Source: Catenovulum agarivorans DS-2
GTDB lineage: Bacteria; Pseudomonadota; Gammaproteobacteria; Enterobacterales; Alteromonadaceae
Length of the DNA: 38,029 nucleotides
NCBI RefSeq assembly: GCF_000568405.1
Contig: NZ_ARZY01000043.1
Location: 1 to 38,029, forward strand
Reading direction: 5' to 3'
The notes under the pieces were generated by a model that was not told where the DNA came from, ran no database searches, and saw nothing but the letters and a program-made list of their open reading frames with translations. The number at the start of each line of letters is the position of its first letter. The first letter of the stretch is position 1. The position numbers and the translations under genes were made by a program. This document shows, piece after piece, positions 26,229-35,378 of the stretch.

Positions 26229-26675
26229 TTAAGCGTTTAACTTAGCTTTAACCAGTTGGCTTACAACAGCCATGTCCGCTCTGCCTTGCACTTGTGGGCG
26301 AATTAGATTCATCACCTTGCCCATGTCCTGCATGCCTTGAGCGCCACTTTCTTGCACTGCGTTTGCAATTAAGTCGGCAACTTCTTGCTCACTTAATGCA
26401 GCAGGTAAAAAAGTTTCTAAAACTTTAATTTCTGCTTCTTCAATTTCTGCAAGGTCAGCTCGGCCGCCTTGTGTATACTGCTCAACTGAGTCTTTGCGCT
26501 GTTTAACCATTTTAGTAAGGACAGCTAAAACCTCATCATCATTTAAGGTTTTCTTACCATCGACTTCTAGTTGTTTAATGGCCGACAATGCTAGCCTAAT
26601 AGTTCCAAGGCGAACCTTGTCTTTGGCTTTCATCGCCTCTTTCATGGCGCTTTTCAGCTGTTCAGTAAGAGTCAT
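26229..26675 (-). CDS. yqeY: GatB/YqeY domain protein (148 aa)
   Basis: This small helical protein of the YqeY family resembles the C-terminal tRNA-binding part of GatB. Typical features are the N-terminal LTEQLKSAMKEAMKAKDKVRLGTIRLALSAIK, TKMVKQRKDSVEQY in the middle, and the C-terminal GAQGMQDMGKVMNLIRPQVQGRADMAVVSQLVKAKL. It has no transferase activity of its own that is known, and its role is unclear. It lies 16 bases after rpsU in the same direction, a widespread arrangement in gammaproteobacteria other than E. coli, so it belongs to the rpsU transcript and ends just before the internal terminator. Confidence 0.95.
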   Translation of the reverse strand: MTLTEQLKSAMKEAMKAKDKVRLGTIRLALSAIKQLEVDGKKTLNDDEVLAVLTKMVKQRKDSVEQYTQGGRADLAEIEEAEIKVLETFLPAALSEQEVADLIANAVQESGAQGMQDMGKVMNLIRPQVQGRADMAVVSQLVKAKLNA

Positions 26676-26691
26676 GAGTTTGTCTAATCTC

Positions 26692-26907
26692 TTAGTATAA
26701 CTTTACACGACGAGCGTTTTCACGCGAAACTTTCTTAGCGTGACGCTTAACTGCAGCTGCTTTTTTACGCTTACGCTCAGCAGTTGGCTTCTCGTAAAAT
26801 TCGCGGCTACGTACATCAGCTAAAATACCAGCTTTTTCACATGAACGCTTGAAACGACGTAAAGCTACGTCAAACGGCTCGTTTTCTCTTACCTTAACAA
26901 TTGGCAT
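26692..26907 (-). CDS. rpsU: 30S ribosomal protein S21 (71 aa)
   Basis: S21 is a small basic protein of the 30S subunit needed for translation initiation. The sequence [26 protein letters not shown] and the C-terminal [19 protein letters not shown] are characteristic, and the length equals the E. coli protein. A strong ribosome site (CCTGAGGTGAT) precedes the ATG. The leader contains a weak stem (ACCGCT with AGCGGT, 26938-26943 and 26958-26963) that could be a regulatory structure. It is the first gene of the macromolecular-synthesis operon and divergent from tsaD, as in E. coli. Confidence 0.99.
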   Translation of the reverse strand: MPIVKVRENEPFDVALRRFKRSCEKAGILADVRSREFYEKPTAERKRKKAAAVKRHAKKVSRENARRVKLY

Positions 26908-27091
26908 TAAATATCACCTCAGGATAATTTGATTTTGACCGCTTAGAACAAATTGTGAGCGGTTCGTCTAAAAATGGTGCGCAATTCTAATCCAATTATT
27001 CTGTGAAAGTAAAGTTATTGAACACAAAAACTGGTTAAATAAATTCAAGATGGCTAAAATGCGCGCCATATAGCAGTTATTGAGGTAAAAA

Positions 27092-28105
27092 ATGCGCGTT
27101 TTAGGCATAGAAACATCTTGTGATGAGACAGGTATTGCAGTTTATGACGACCAACAAGGGTTATTAAGTCACCAACTTTATAGCCAAGTGAAGTTGCATG
27201 CAGATTACGGTGGTGTTGTACCAGAATTAGCCTCGCGCGACCACATTCGTAAAATAGTTCCACTAATCGAAAAAACATTAGCAGAAGCGCATTCAAGTAA
27301 AGACGATATCGACGGCATTGCTTTTACTTCGGGTCCTGGATTAATTGGTGCCTTGTTGGTGGGTTCTACTGTTGCTCGAGGCCTTGCATTTGCTTGGAAC
27401 AAACCTGTAATTGGTGTGCACCATATGGAAGGCCATTTACTTGCGCCAATGTTAGAAGAAACTCAAGCTGAATATCCATTTGTTGCTTTATTAGTATCAG
27501 GCGGGCATTCGCTTATGGTAGAAGTAAAAGGTATAGGCGAATATACCTTGTTAGGTGAAAGCATTGATGATGCCGTTGGTGAAGCTTTCGATAAAACCGC
27601 CAAGATTATGGGCTTAGATTATCCAGGTGGTCCGCGTTTAGCTAAACTAGCCGAGCAAGGCCAAGCTGGGGTATATAGATTTCCGCGACCTATGACTGAC
27701 AGGCCAGGTTTAGATTTCTCTTTTTCAGGGTTAAAAACTTTTGCAGCAAATACTTTGCGTGATTCGGATAAATCCGCGCAAACTTTGGCGAATATAGCTT
27801 ATGCATTCCAGGAGGCAGCGGTAGATACTTTAGTCATTAAGTGCAAACGTGCCTTAAAGCAAACAGGTCACAAACGCTTAGTAATCGCTGGCGGTGTTAG
27901 CGCGAATGTGTTTTTACGCGAGCAACTCGAAGAATTAATGAAAAAGCTGCGCGGTAAAGTATATTACCCACGCTTAGAATTTTGTACCGACAATGGCGCG
28001 ATGATAGCCTATGCAGGCTGCCAGCGCTTAAAAGCAGGCCAAGCAGGCAGTAACATAGAAATTAAGCCACGCTGGCCGTTAACTGAGCTCTCAGCGTTAG
28101 GTTGA
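27092..28105 (+). CDS. tsaD: tRNA threonylcarbamoyladenosine transferase TsaD (337 aa)
   Basis: TsaD transfers the threonylcarbamoyl group to A37 of tRNAs reading ANN codons, together with TsaB and TsaE. The ASKHA-fold protein has the N-terminal [16 protein letters not shown], the metal-binding [10 protein letters not shown] motif (residues about 111-115), [11 protein letters not shown], the nucleotide-site [19 protein letters not shown], and the C-terminal [12 protein letters not shown]. The length equals the E. coli protein (337 aa). TTGAGGTAAAAA gives a ribosome site for the ATG at 27092. It is divergent from rpsU, the classical enteric arrangement. Confidence 0.99.
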   Translation: MRVLGIETSCDETGIAVYDDQQGLLSHQLYSQVKLHADYGGVVPELASRDHIRKIVPLIEKTLAEAHSSKDDIDGIAFTSGPGLIGALLVGSTVARGLAFAWNKPVIGVHHMEGHLLAPMLEETQAEYPFVALLVSGGHSLMVEVKGIGEYTLLGESIDDAVGEAFDKTAKIMGLDYPGGPRLAKLAEQGQAGVYRFPRPMTDRPGLDFSFSGLKTFAANTLRDSDKSAQTLANIAYAFQEAAVDTLVIKCKRALKQTGHKRLVIAGGVSANVFLREQLEELMKKLRGKVYYPRLEFCTDNGAMIAYAGCQRLKAGQAGSNIEIKPRWPLTELSALG

Positions 28106-28141
28106 AAGCTTTCAGCCATGAGCTAATTATGGCCATTAACT

Positions 28142-28165
28142 GACTATTATCGTGAGATAATAGTC
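28142..28165 (+). terminator. Perfect hairpin between tsaD and dbpA (terminator or dbpA leader element)
   Basis: A 10-bp perfect stem (GACTATTATC with GATAATAGTC) is closed by a GTGA (GNRA-type) tetraloop, followed after 5 bases by AAAATTTTTA. The stem is AT-rich and the T run is late, so it is a weak terminator at best. A second small stem (GCCAT/ATGGC) precedes it. It lies 29 bases before the dbpA start. Confidence 0.5.
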
Positions 28166-28194
28166 CAATTAAAATTTTTATCCGAGGCCATTCA

Positions 28195-29583
28195 GTGTCA
28201 CAACCAACATTCGATTCAATCAGTTTACGCACTGAGTTGCTAGAAAATTTAGCGTCTTTGCAATATCACAACATGACAGATATCCAAGCGCAAAGTTTGC
28301 CTGCGATCATTCAAGGTCGAGATGTCATTGCCCAAGGTAAAACAGGCTCTGGTAAAACCGCCGCATTTGGTTTAGGTTTGCTTAACAAGCTAAATGTTAA
28401 AAAGTTTAGAATTCAATCTTTAGTCTTGTGCCCTACCCGTGAACTGGCTGAGCAAGTGGCAGCTGAGCTACGTAAACTTGCCCGTACTATTCACAATATT
28501 AAAATTTTAACTTTATGTGGCGGCGTGCCAATCGGCAAACAAATTGATTCTTTGTACCATGGCGCGCATATCATTGTTGGTACACCTGGTCGCATCGAAG
28601 ATCACCTTAACCGCCAAACCTTAGATTTAAGTTTTGTTGATACTTTTGTACTAGACGAAGCCGACAGAATGTTAGAAATGGGCTTTCAATCAGCCATTGA
28701 TGCTGTAGTTGAGCAGATACCTACACAACGCCAGACCTTATTATTCAGCGCAACCTTTCCAGAAAAAATTGAAGCAATCAGCGCCAGCATAATGCACCAG
28801 CCAATTATGGTAAAAGTTGAGTCTAATCACGACCAAAGCACGATTAGCCAACACTTTTTTCAAGTCAATACCAACGATGAGCGATTAGAAGCTTTGAACT
28901 TATTGTTATTACAACACCAGCCTCAATCAAGTGTGGTGTTTTGTAATACCAAAGCGGAAACCTTGGCTGTGTGCCAGCAACTTAATAATCAAGGGTTTAG
29001 TGCACTTGCGTTAAATGGAGATTTAGAGCAAAGAGAACGTGACCAAACGTTAGTTCAGTTTGCCAATAAAAGTGCAAGCATTTTAGTTGCAACCGATGTG
29101 GCAGCCCGAGGCCTAGACGTGGACAATTTAGACGCCGTATTTAACTACCAAATGGCACATGATATCGAGGTGCATGTACATAGAGTTGGCCGCACGGGTC
29201 GTGCCGGTAATAAGGGGCTGGCGTTTACATTCTTTAGCAATAAAGATCAATACAAAATTGAGCTGTTAAATGATTTGCTCGGCAGAGAGATTCGTGATGA
29301 AGCCCTGCCCCGCTCGAGTGTTCTGCAACGTGAAATAGCCCCACCAGCTATGGCCACTATACAACTTGATAGTGGCAAAAAACAAAAGATTCGCGCCGGT
29401 GATATTTTAGGTGCGCTGACACGCGATAAAGATTTACAAGGTGATGACATTGGCAAAATCCAGCTATTTGATAATTGGGCTTATGTCGCTGTAAATCGGA
29501 AAAAACGCAAACTAGCTTTAAACAAAATTACCAATGGTAAGTTAAAAGGTCGCTCGGTTAGAGCGCGGCTTCTACGTGGTTAA
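28195..29583 (+). CDS. dbpA: ATP-dependent RNA helicase DbpA (462 aa)
   Basis: DbpA is a DEAD-box helicase that acts on hairpin 92 of 23S rRNA during 50S assembly. The helicase motifs are in order: Q motif (DIQAQSLP), GKTGSGKTAA, PTRELAEQ, GTPGRI, DEAD, SAT, ATDVAARGLD and HRVGRTGRAG. The last about 75 residues (from TIQLDSGKKQKIRAGDILGAL) form the DbpA-type RRM that binds 23S rRNA and separates it from other DEAD-box proteins. The start is GTG at 28195, with CCGAGG 12 bases upstream; it fits the family N-terminus. Confidence 0.95.
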   Translation: MSQPTFDSISLRTELLENLASLQYHNMTDIQAQSLPAIIQGRDVIAQGKTGSGKTAAFGLGLLNKLNVKKFRIQSLVLCPTRELAEQVAAELRKLARTIHNIKILTLCGGVPIGKQIDSLYHGAHIIVGTPGRIEDHLNRQTLDLSFVDTFVLDEADRMLEMGFQSAIDAVVEQIPTQRQTLLFSATFPEKIEAISASIMHQPIMVKVESNHDQSTISQHFFQVNTNDERLEALNLLLLQHQPQSSVVFCNTKAETLAVCQQLNNQGFSALALNGDLEQRERDQTLVQFANKSASILVATDVAARGLDVDNLDAVFNYQMAHDIEVHVHRVGRTGRAGNKGLAFTFFSNKDQYKIELLNDLLGREIRDEALPRSSVLQREIAPPAMATIQLDSGKKQKIRAGDILGALTRDKDLQGDDIGKIQLFDNWAYVAVNRKKRKLALNKITNGKLKGRSVRARLLRG

Positions 29584-29664
29584 GGCGCAATTACAAAGCT
29601 TGCCTTTGGATAGAAACAACGCCCGAATAGAGAAAAAAGTAACAAAACAGTTTTAGAGAAAACT

Positions 29665-30423
29665 ATGCAATTTGCTGAATTATTGTCACCTATCAAACAA
29701 TTTTTACACTGCGAAACCCCAGATGAATGGATAGCCGCAGCCAAGCAACCTGAAAACCTAAGCATGTTATTAATAGACCACATGATATGTGAATTGAAGG
29801 CCGCTCAAACCGCGATGTGGTTAATTCGTAAATACGCAGTTGATAAAGAAAGTGGTGATGCTTTGCTAGCTTGGTTGCACCCGTATGAAGATTTTATCTA
29901 TCGTAAAAAGGGTTCGCCACAAACATTAAAAGACAGCAACAAACTAAGTAAAAACATTCAAGCACGTGCTGATGCCAAATACGGCCAAGATTTAATTGAT
30001 AAAATGGTGCTGTTAATTAAAGAAGAACTTCATCACTTCTATCAAGTACTTGAGATTATGCAGGCACACGGCATTGAATATAACAATATTACTGCAGGCC
30101 GTTATGCCAAAGGTTTGATTCGCCATGTAAAAACCCATGAACCAGAAACCTTAATCGACAAACTTATTTGTGGTGCCTACATTGAAGCTCGCTCGTGTGA
30201 ACGATTTGCCAAATTAGCCCCGCATGTCGACGAAGAGCTGGGTAAATTTTACATCTCGTTATTACGCTCAGAAGCGCGTCACTACCAAGATTATTTAACC
30301 TTGGCCGAAGAAATTGCTGGCACAGATATCAGTGAACGCATTGCATTTTTTGGTCAAAAAGAAGCTGAGCTTATTTCGACACCAGATAATGAGTTTAGAT
30401 TTCATAGTGGTGTACCGGCTTAA
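29665..30423 (+). CDS. miaE: tRNA-(ms2io6A)-hydroxylase MiaE (252 aa)
   Basis: MiaE is a ferritin-like non-haem diiron monooxygenase that hydroxylates the isopentenyl group of ms2i6A37 in tRNA. The diiron ligand pattern is visible: Glu in DHMICELKAA, EELHHF, EARSCERF and EARHYQDY. The length fits the Salmonella and Pseudomonas enzymes. It depends on MiaA and MiaB, which are not in the window. It lies 81 bases after dbpA on the same strand with no clear terminator between them, so they may be co-transcribed and both act on structured RNA. Confidence 0.95.
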   Translation: MQFAELLSPIKQFLHCETPDEWIAAAKQPENLSMLLIDHMICELKAAQTAMWLIRKYAVDKESGDALLAWLHPYEDFIYRKKGSPQTLKDSNKLSKNIQARADAKYGQDLIDKMVLLIKEELHHFYQVLEIMQAHGIEYNNITAGRYAKGLIRHVKTHEPETLIDKLICGAYIEARSCERFAKLAPHVDEELGKFYISLLRSEARHYQDYLTLAEEIAGTDISERIAFFGQKEAELISTPDNEFRFHSGVPA

Positions 30424-30543
30424 TCATCGCAGTATAGTGCTAATAACGTCCGTTAACAGCCAATAACAAATTTAAACAGATTACCTTTCAAACCAGCGCT
30501 AAGCTTGTAGTTATAACCTAAAGCAACAATAAGGAAGGTAATT

Positions 30544-31365
30544 ATGAACACTAACAAATTTACAATTAGCGCAATAAGCCTCGCAGCGATAACCGTTCTA
30601 ACAGGTTGTGACGATGATTTAGATTATCATGTAGATGAAGATCAGCACCATGTACGGGTGTTTATTGACGACCAAGCATTGTCGTGCCAACCTGAGTCTG
30701 CAATACCGCTAACACAAAGTGCACTAACTTTGGCAGAAAAAAGCATTGAAATGCATTGTAGCCAAAAAGGCCACGATGGTTTTAGTTACACTGAAAGCTG
30801 TGGGTCAGATACTGGCAGTATCAATATTTTTACCATTCATATGGGTGACTTAGCTGAAGCTGAAAACTTAGGCTTTAGTCGTGTTGCCGAATTAGATAAC
30901 CCGCAACTAGATAAACTTTGTGAGTACAAAGTAATTTCAGACCACAAAAAATATCACTTACTGGATCAAGTTAAAGATGCAATTGATGCATGGGAAACAC
31001 TTGATTCAGATCACTACGAGTTTAAGTTTGACCAAAACTTTGCCGATTGCCCGAATGTCGCCGCGCCACCAACTATGCGTATAACAGTTGAAGATGATGT
31101 AATTACGCAAGTTTACAATATGGATACACAAGCGTTCGTTAATGATATTTCTGGCTTTAACACCGTTAGCGAATTGTTAGACGCGTTTAAACTGCAAATT
31201 TGGATGTCGCCGAAATCGGCAGGTTTGTCTTCTGCCGAACCTTACAAAATGCCGGAGTACAACGACAATGGCGTACCATTGAGTTATTACTACGACCAAG
31301 GAACGACAGCTTGTGATGCACCTAATATTGTACTGTCAGATTTTACCGACTTGTCAGGAAGTTAA
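30544..31365 (+). CDS. Predicted lipoprotein of unknown function (273 aa)
   Basis: The N-terminus is a lipoprotein signal (FTISAISLAAITVLTGC) with the modified Cys at residue 22, followed by DDDL; Asp at +2 would favour inner-membrane retention by the enteric rule. The mature part is acidic and soluble. Five or more further Cys residues (for example CQPES, MHCSQKG, ESCGSD, LCEYK, DCPN, TACDAP) probably form disulfides in the periplasm. Two halves look related in outline: the second contains DAWETLDSDHYEFKFDQNF and TMRITVEDDVITQVYNM, which recalls DUF6174-like domains. A strong ribosome site (AAGGAAGG) precedes the ATG. It is convergent with the next gene with only 13 bases between stops. Confidence 0.75.
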   Translation: MNTNKFTISAISLAAITVLTGCDDDLDYHVDEDQHHVRVFIDDQALSCQPESAIPLTQSALTLAEKSIEMHCSQKGHDGFSYTESCGSDTGSINIFTIHMGDLAEAENLGFSRVAELDNPQLDKLCEYKVISDHKKYHLLDQVKDAIDAWETLDSDHYEFKFDQNFADCPNVAAPPTMRITVEDDVITQVYNMDTQAFVNDISGFNTVSELLDAFKLQIWMSPKSAGLSSAEPYKMPEYNDNGVPLSYYYDQGTTACDAPNIVLSDFTDLSGS

Positions 31366-31378
31366 GACCCTCTCAATT

Positions 31379-31846
31379 TTACTCGGAGGCACCCATTTGT
31401 TTAAGTGCCTCTGGCAAAATGAGTTGATTATACTCGTGTAACTTCTCGTTGATTAAACTTTCCAAACGGGCTTTTTCTTCTTCGTTGGCTAAATTCTCAT
31501 CTAGTTGCTGTACTAAGGCTTCTATCTCTGCTTGTTTTTCATCTAGTGCTTGCTGTGTGGGTAAACTTTCAACAGGCTCAGCACTGGGCATAGCTTTAAT
31601 CTGTGGTGTTGCCTGTGGCTTATCACCGTCAGTGAGCAAACTTGTTTCAGTAGGCTTTACTTGATTATCGGCAGTCGATTGGGTCTCAACAGCTTTATCT
31701 AGCTGTGCTGTCTCATCGTCCAACACATTCATCACGATCACCGCACCAATACAAATGACGACGGCTCCAAGCCCATTAATAAGCTTTTGTTTTGCGGTCA
31801 TTTGGCCAATTTGTGTTGTTTTCGTTGAATTATTAGGTTTCGGCAT
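31379..31846 (-). CDS. Membrane-anchored coiled-coil protein of unknown function (155 aa)
   Basis: I do not recognise the family. A short cytoplasmic N-terminus is followed by one membrane segment (about residues 25-42, LINGLGAVVICIGAVIVMNVL). The rest, outside the membrane, is a low-complexity linker rich in Thr, Gln, Pro and Asp (about 45-95), then a charged helical segment rich in Glu, Gln and Leu (about 97-150, for example QQALDEKQAEIEALVQQLDE) that should form a coiled coil. The shape suggests a scaffold or adaptor in the periplasm. The ribosome site is poor. The gene is downstream of the P4H-like oxygenase gene in the same direction, with a 75-base gap. Confidence 0.7.
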   Translation of the reverse strand: MPKPNNSTKTTQIGQMTAKQKLINGLGAVVICIGAVIVMNVLDDETAQLDKAVETQSTADNQVKPTETSLLTDGDKPQATPQIKAMPSAEPVESLPTQQALDEKQAEIEALVQQLDENLANEEEKARLESLINEKLHEYNQLILPEALKQMGASE

Positions 31847-31921
31847 AAGTGTTTTCGAATATTTATTTTTAAATTATGCGTTGCAGCTTAATCAATCAAA
31901 CCATTAAATTCAATTGCATTG

Positions 31922-32767
31922 TTAGGCCTGATGCTGCCTAAACCATTTAGTGATCACAGCTTTATATCCTGCTTGAACTGGCTCTGCTTGATGCAAAGTA
32001 TTCCCGTTTCCAACCAAATTGTCAGTTAAACTATTCCAAATAACCGCCATGCCCTGTTTTGGCTTAAATGCTTTATTCTGACGAATAAAGCGCGTCGCGC
32101 CACCAGCCTCAACATCATTCAAATAAATCATAACTGTATAGGTTCGTTGACCCATTTTTCCGCCATGGTTGGTCAGCTCCTCACCTTCAAAATAATCTGT
32201 ATGAGCTTTAAATTGTTGGCCGACTTCATAGTATTGACCTTGTGTAACCTCAGCAAAACCAGCCTCAATATTCATCAACTTATAAATACGTTGGTCAACC
32301 ATCTGAATTAATGGATTGTCTATCGCCCCCAAATCACAAGTTCGACTAGTCCTGAACTCGCAGTCACTGGTAAAAGACGCAAGCTCGGAAGGTCGCAATT
32401 TAGTTTTAATTAAGTCAATAATCTGTTCACATTCTCTAGCGGTCAAAAATTGTTCTACGGTGTACAATTCTATTGAATCAGAATCGATCTGGTGAAATTT
32501 AGAGTTATTTTTTAGCTGCTTAGCTAAGTGAAGGCGTGTTTTCTCGATTGTTTGTTTAACCTCCAACTGTTCTGCTAACTGAGTTTCAGCGTTGACAGTT
32601 ACACCAGCAACATTTTGCCCGGACTGCGCCGCAATAAACTGTTGTAAAATGATGTTGCGCTCAAAGCCGTTGTCGACCAGTATTTGATATAGTTCGTCTG
32701 GATCACATCCTCTATTAATATTCTCGCGTAACCAGTTTTGCCAAGATGCATCAAAAATTGCAGGCAT
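31922..32767 (-). CDS. Prolyl-4-hydroxylase-like 2OG-Fe(II) oxygenase (281 aa)
   Basis: The C-terminal half (about 100-278) is a P4Hc-type 2-oxoglutarate, iron-dependent hydroxylase domain. Iron ligands are H189 and D191 (FKAHTDYFEG) and H259 (NTLHQAEP), and K269 (GYKAV) should bind 2-oxoglutarate. The motifs SRTCDLG, MIYLNDVEAGGATRF and WFRQ are typical of this family. The N-terminal 90 residues are helical and carry a small domain (LRENINRGCDPDELYQILVDNGF) that may bind a partner. Bacterial relatives hydroxylate proline in proteins such as elongation factor Tu (Pseudomonas PPHD), but the substrate here is not known. The gene probably stands in its own transcript, after a 131-base gap. Confidence 0.88.
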   Translation of the reverse strand: MPAIFDASWQNWLRENINRGCDPDELYQILVDNGFERNIILQQFIAAQSGQNVAGVTVNAETQLAEQLEVKQTIEKTRLHLAKQLKNNSKFHQIDSDSIELYTVEQFLTARECEQIIDLIKTKLRPSELASFTSDCEFRTSRTCDLGAIDNPLIQMVDQRIYKLMNIEAGFAEVTQGQYYEVGQQFKAHTDYFEGEELTNHGGKMGQRTYTVMIYLNDVEAGGATRFIRQNKAFKPKQGMAVIWNSLTDNLVGNGNTLHQAEPVQAGYKAVITKWFRQHQA

Positions 32768-32898
32768 AGTGTTCTCTTTTTATTCTCGTTTGTTGAGCTG
32801 TTGACTGACTTTATACTATCAAATACAACTGCTATTAAAACCTTGATTTAGGCTACAATATTTAAGCCAATTGCCTTTGCTACAGCAAAGTCTATAAA

Positions 32899-34074
32899 TT
32901 ACAACTTAGCGACTATCATCATATTCCGCGGTGTTGTTTGATATGGACAAAAATAATTAATCTCCACTTGATAACCGCTCTGTTCCAAAAACAAAGCCTT
33001 ATCCAACACCAACCAATGTTCTAACGCCCGCTGAAAAGTGTGCCGTACGTATTCAAGTTGCTGGATGAACTTTTGTTTAACTGCCGCTCGTTGTAAATAG
33101 TCAGCAAAATTGATCTCCGCCGGTAACACTAAGCCTTGATGGTTGATACCCCAATCTACAAAATCAGCAAATGCGCCACTAAACCAAGATTTTTTAACCG
33201 AAGGTAAAGATTTATAACCTGTTTCGCCACTAATATCCGCTCGAATCAACTGATAAGCCAAACGCCATAATACCTCGGTTTGACGTAAATTAGCGACACG
33301 CTGCCCAGCAGTTACTTGAGCTTGCACAGCCAGTTTTAAAATTGCCTTTGCAATTGTTAACCCACTCGCTTGCCCGAGTGCAGACAACGCAGGATAAGTT
33401 TGCTCTGCAATTAAGTGATAACAGCAAGGTGCAACATGCATGTATTCAACTTTTGCTGCAACAGCTTGTTTTAACAAGGTTACGTGCAAATCACCGCACG
33501 CATGTAAGGCCACGACATGCTGGTGAGGTTTAAGCCATGTCGCGGGTTGTTTTAGTACATCAGCATGTATAAAGTCTTGTTGAATTTCGTACGTTTTAGC
33601 CAGCTTACGACCTTGTTCACATAAACTCTTTTGCCATTCAACACTGGTTACAGCAACATTGTGTTGGAAGCTTAGCAGACGTCCTAAATGCCCTTTGCCT
33701 GCACACCATTCAAGCAATGGATATTTGGGTTTGATTTGCTCAGATAGTTGCTGGACTTGAGTGATTTTTCGCCCATGAATGCCATTTTGTAACCAAAAAG
33801 GGACTGGTTTGTACCAGTCATCAACCAATTGTTTTTGCAAAAAATCAATGCTTTGCATTGCATCTGTTAATTCTGGAAAAAACTGTTCTGATATCTGATG
33901 ACAGACTTCATCGTGTGTGAGTTTACTGTTGTCAGCCAGTAATTGCAGGTATTGAATTAAACTTGGGTTCTGCCAAGGGTAGTCGTCGCATTGAAATGGT
34001 ACAAAATTCCAATAGGCTTGATATTTGTTCAAGGCTGCGTCTAATTTGTCAAAATAAATAGATAGCTTACTCAT
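32899..34074 (-). CDS. SAM-dependent methyltransferase-like protein (391 aa)
   Basis: The central region (about 125-245) is a Rossmann-type methyltransferase domain: LLEWCAGKGHLGRLLS is the SAM-binding motif I, followed by VEWQKSLCEQG, HADVLKQP and VALHACGDL, then APCCYHL. This combination matches the Methyltransf_32 group (GSTCD-like), whose substrates are mostly unknown. N- and C-terminal helical regions flank it. The start ATG lies 2 bases after the stop of the upstream gene (TGAGTATG), so the two are translationally coupled. No membrane segment is seen, so it is cytoplasmic, although its partner gene product is exported. Confidence 0.8.
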   Translation of the reverse strand: MSKLSIYFDKLDAALNKYQAYWNFVPFQCDDYPWQNPSLIQYLQLLADNSKLTHDEVCHQISEQFFPELTDAMQSIDFLQKQLVDDWYKPVPFWLQNGIHGRKITQVQQLSEQIKPKYPLLEWCAGKGHLGRLLSFQHNVAVTSVEWQKSLCEQGRKLAKTYEIQQDFIHADVLKQPATWLKPHQHVVALHACGDLHVTLLKQAVAAKVEYMHVAPCCYHLIAEQTYPALSALGQASGLTIAKAILKLAVQAQVTAGQRVANLRQTEVLWRLAYQLIRADISGETGYKSLPSVKKSWFSGAFADFVDWGINHQGLVLPAEINFADYLQRAAVKQKFIQQLEYVRHTFQRALEHWLVLDKALFLEQSGYQVEINYFCPYQTTPRNMMIVAKL

Positions 34075-34076
34075 AC

Positions 34077-35228
34077 TCAGTGTACGCTTGTTTTGTCTTT
34101 GGCTATCAATACATAGGCTTTTACAAAGTCAGGTAAATGTTTATTTGCAGCATGATAATCAGCCCAACCTTTGTACTGACCGACTAACAAATCTAACTGA
34201 AATAGATTATCGTCAAATGCGCCCCCTTCATCTGCCAGTACCACCAAGCGACTGATTAATCTGCCAGATTGTTGATATTGCAGCAGCAACAGTTTACCAA
34301 GCCCTAAATCAGCAACATTACCGGCAACAGTTACTTGAGGTAAAATCTCAATTTTATGCGCTGGCTCTATACCGTACCCCATTACACCTGGCACTTGTTT
34401 AAAATACCAATAGCGCGCTTGTTGGTTTTTATCTAATGCGTAGTCATATGCAATGCCATTGTTGCGTGCAACATTGTAATAGGCATAGCCACCTGCAGGC
34501 TTTTTGACAACAGCCGTCCCTTGCAATAATGCATCGTGAAGTCCTTGCTCAGTAAGATAAATAAGTGGCGGCGCAAGCTTGTGGCTGTCTAAAACACCGG
34601 CCATCACTTGTTGGCGACTATATTTATACCGAGTTAGTTGGTTTGCTAATTGGTCTGCTTGCTCAAGTGATAAGTTTTGTTCATCGTATGGAATGCCATA
34701 TAACGCATGCTGGTACTGCCCTACTCGCTGATATTTAGCGTCTACTAATTTGGTATAGTATTTAGTAAGTAGCAGCGAATCTTCGGGTATGCGCGATAGC
34801 AGATTTTTTTTTGCTTGATTCGTGGTAGTAGCAATCACTTTTTGCGCTTTGTCTAGATTAGGTTTCCATGCGTGCATATCAAAATGCTTAGCTAAATATT
34901 GCGCATTATGTAATGAGCTCTGTTTATTGGTGCGAACGTCCTTACGGTAAGTTTGGCAAACCGAGTCTAGTGTTGTAATAACTTGGTTTAAGCTAAATGA
35001 CAGGCCGGCTACTTTACCACCATGAATTGCGCGTTGATCATAATTCGGCCCACGGCGCAAATAGTCTGCCGTGCGCTCAGCAACCTGACACAACTCTGAA
35101 CCTTTGAATTCAGATAATGTCCCCAAGTGAATGGTTTGTGCCTTTATATTTAAAGAAAAACAACCCAAGCCAACGACAAAATAGTACCAATAGCGAAATC
35201 CACTAGCTAACCGCATAAAACTGCACAA
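34077..35228 (-). CDS. Exported protein with a C-terminal 3D (MltA-like) beta-barrel region (383 aa)
   Basis: A signal peptide is likely (RYWYYFVVGLGCFSLNIKA, cleavage near residue 30). The middle is helical with no clear family. The C-terminal 150 residues resemble the domain order of lytic transglycosylase MltA: an entrance segment (LTEQGLHDALLQGTA) and a 3D-type double-psi barrel with ADLGLGKLLLLQY and VLADEGGAFDDNLFQLDLLVG, where MltA has roughly DTGGAI and a catalytic Asp. The weak match means it could be a peptidoglycan-active enzyme or just a related fold. It is the first gene of a two-gene unit with the methyltransferase and is divergent from sppA. Confidence 0.6.
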   Translation of the reverse strand: MCSFMRLASGFRYWYYFVVGLGCFSLNIKAQTIHLGTLSEFKGSELCQVAERTADYLRRGPNYDQRAIHGGKVAGLSFSLNQVITTLDSVCQTYRKDVRTNKQSSLHNAQYLAKHFDMHAWKPNLDKAQKVIATTTNQAKKNLLSRIPEDSLLLTKYYTKLVDAKYQRVGQYQHALYGIPYDEQNLSLEQADQLANQLTRYKYSRQQVMAGVLDSHKLAPPLIYLTEQGLHDALLQGTAVVKKPAGGYAYYNVARNNGIAYDYALDKNQQARYWYFKQVPGVMGYGIEPAHKIEILPQVTVAGNVADLGLGKLLLLQYQQSGRLISRLVVLADEGGAFDDNLFQLDLLVGQYKGWADYHAANKHLPDFVKAYVLIAKDKTSVH

Positions 35229-35378
35229 CCTATTTAATTAAACATTCCGGCTGTATTGTATCAATTTACCTGTACATAATGGCAGATAAACTTTTGAGTT
35301 TATTTAAAAGACGTTAGATAATGGCCGTTAAATCAGCTTATTAACAAGCTTAGTCACAAATAAGGAATTTGATAAAAT

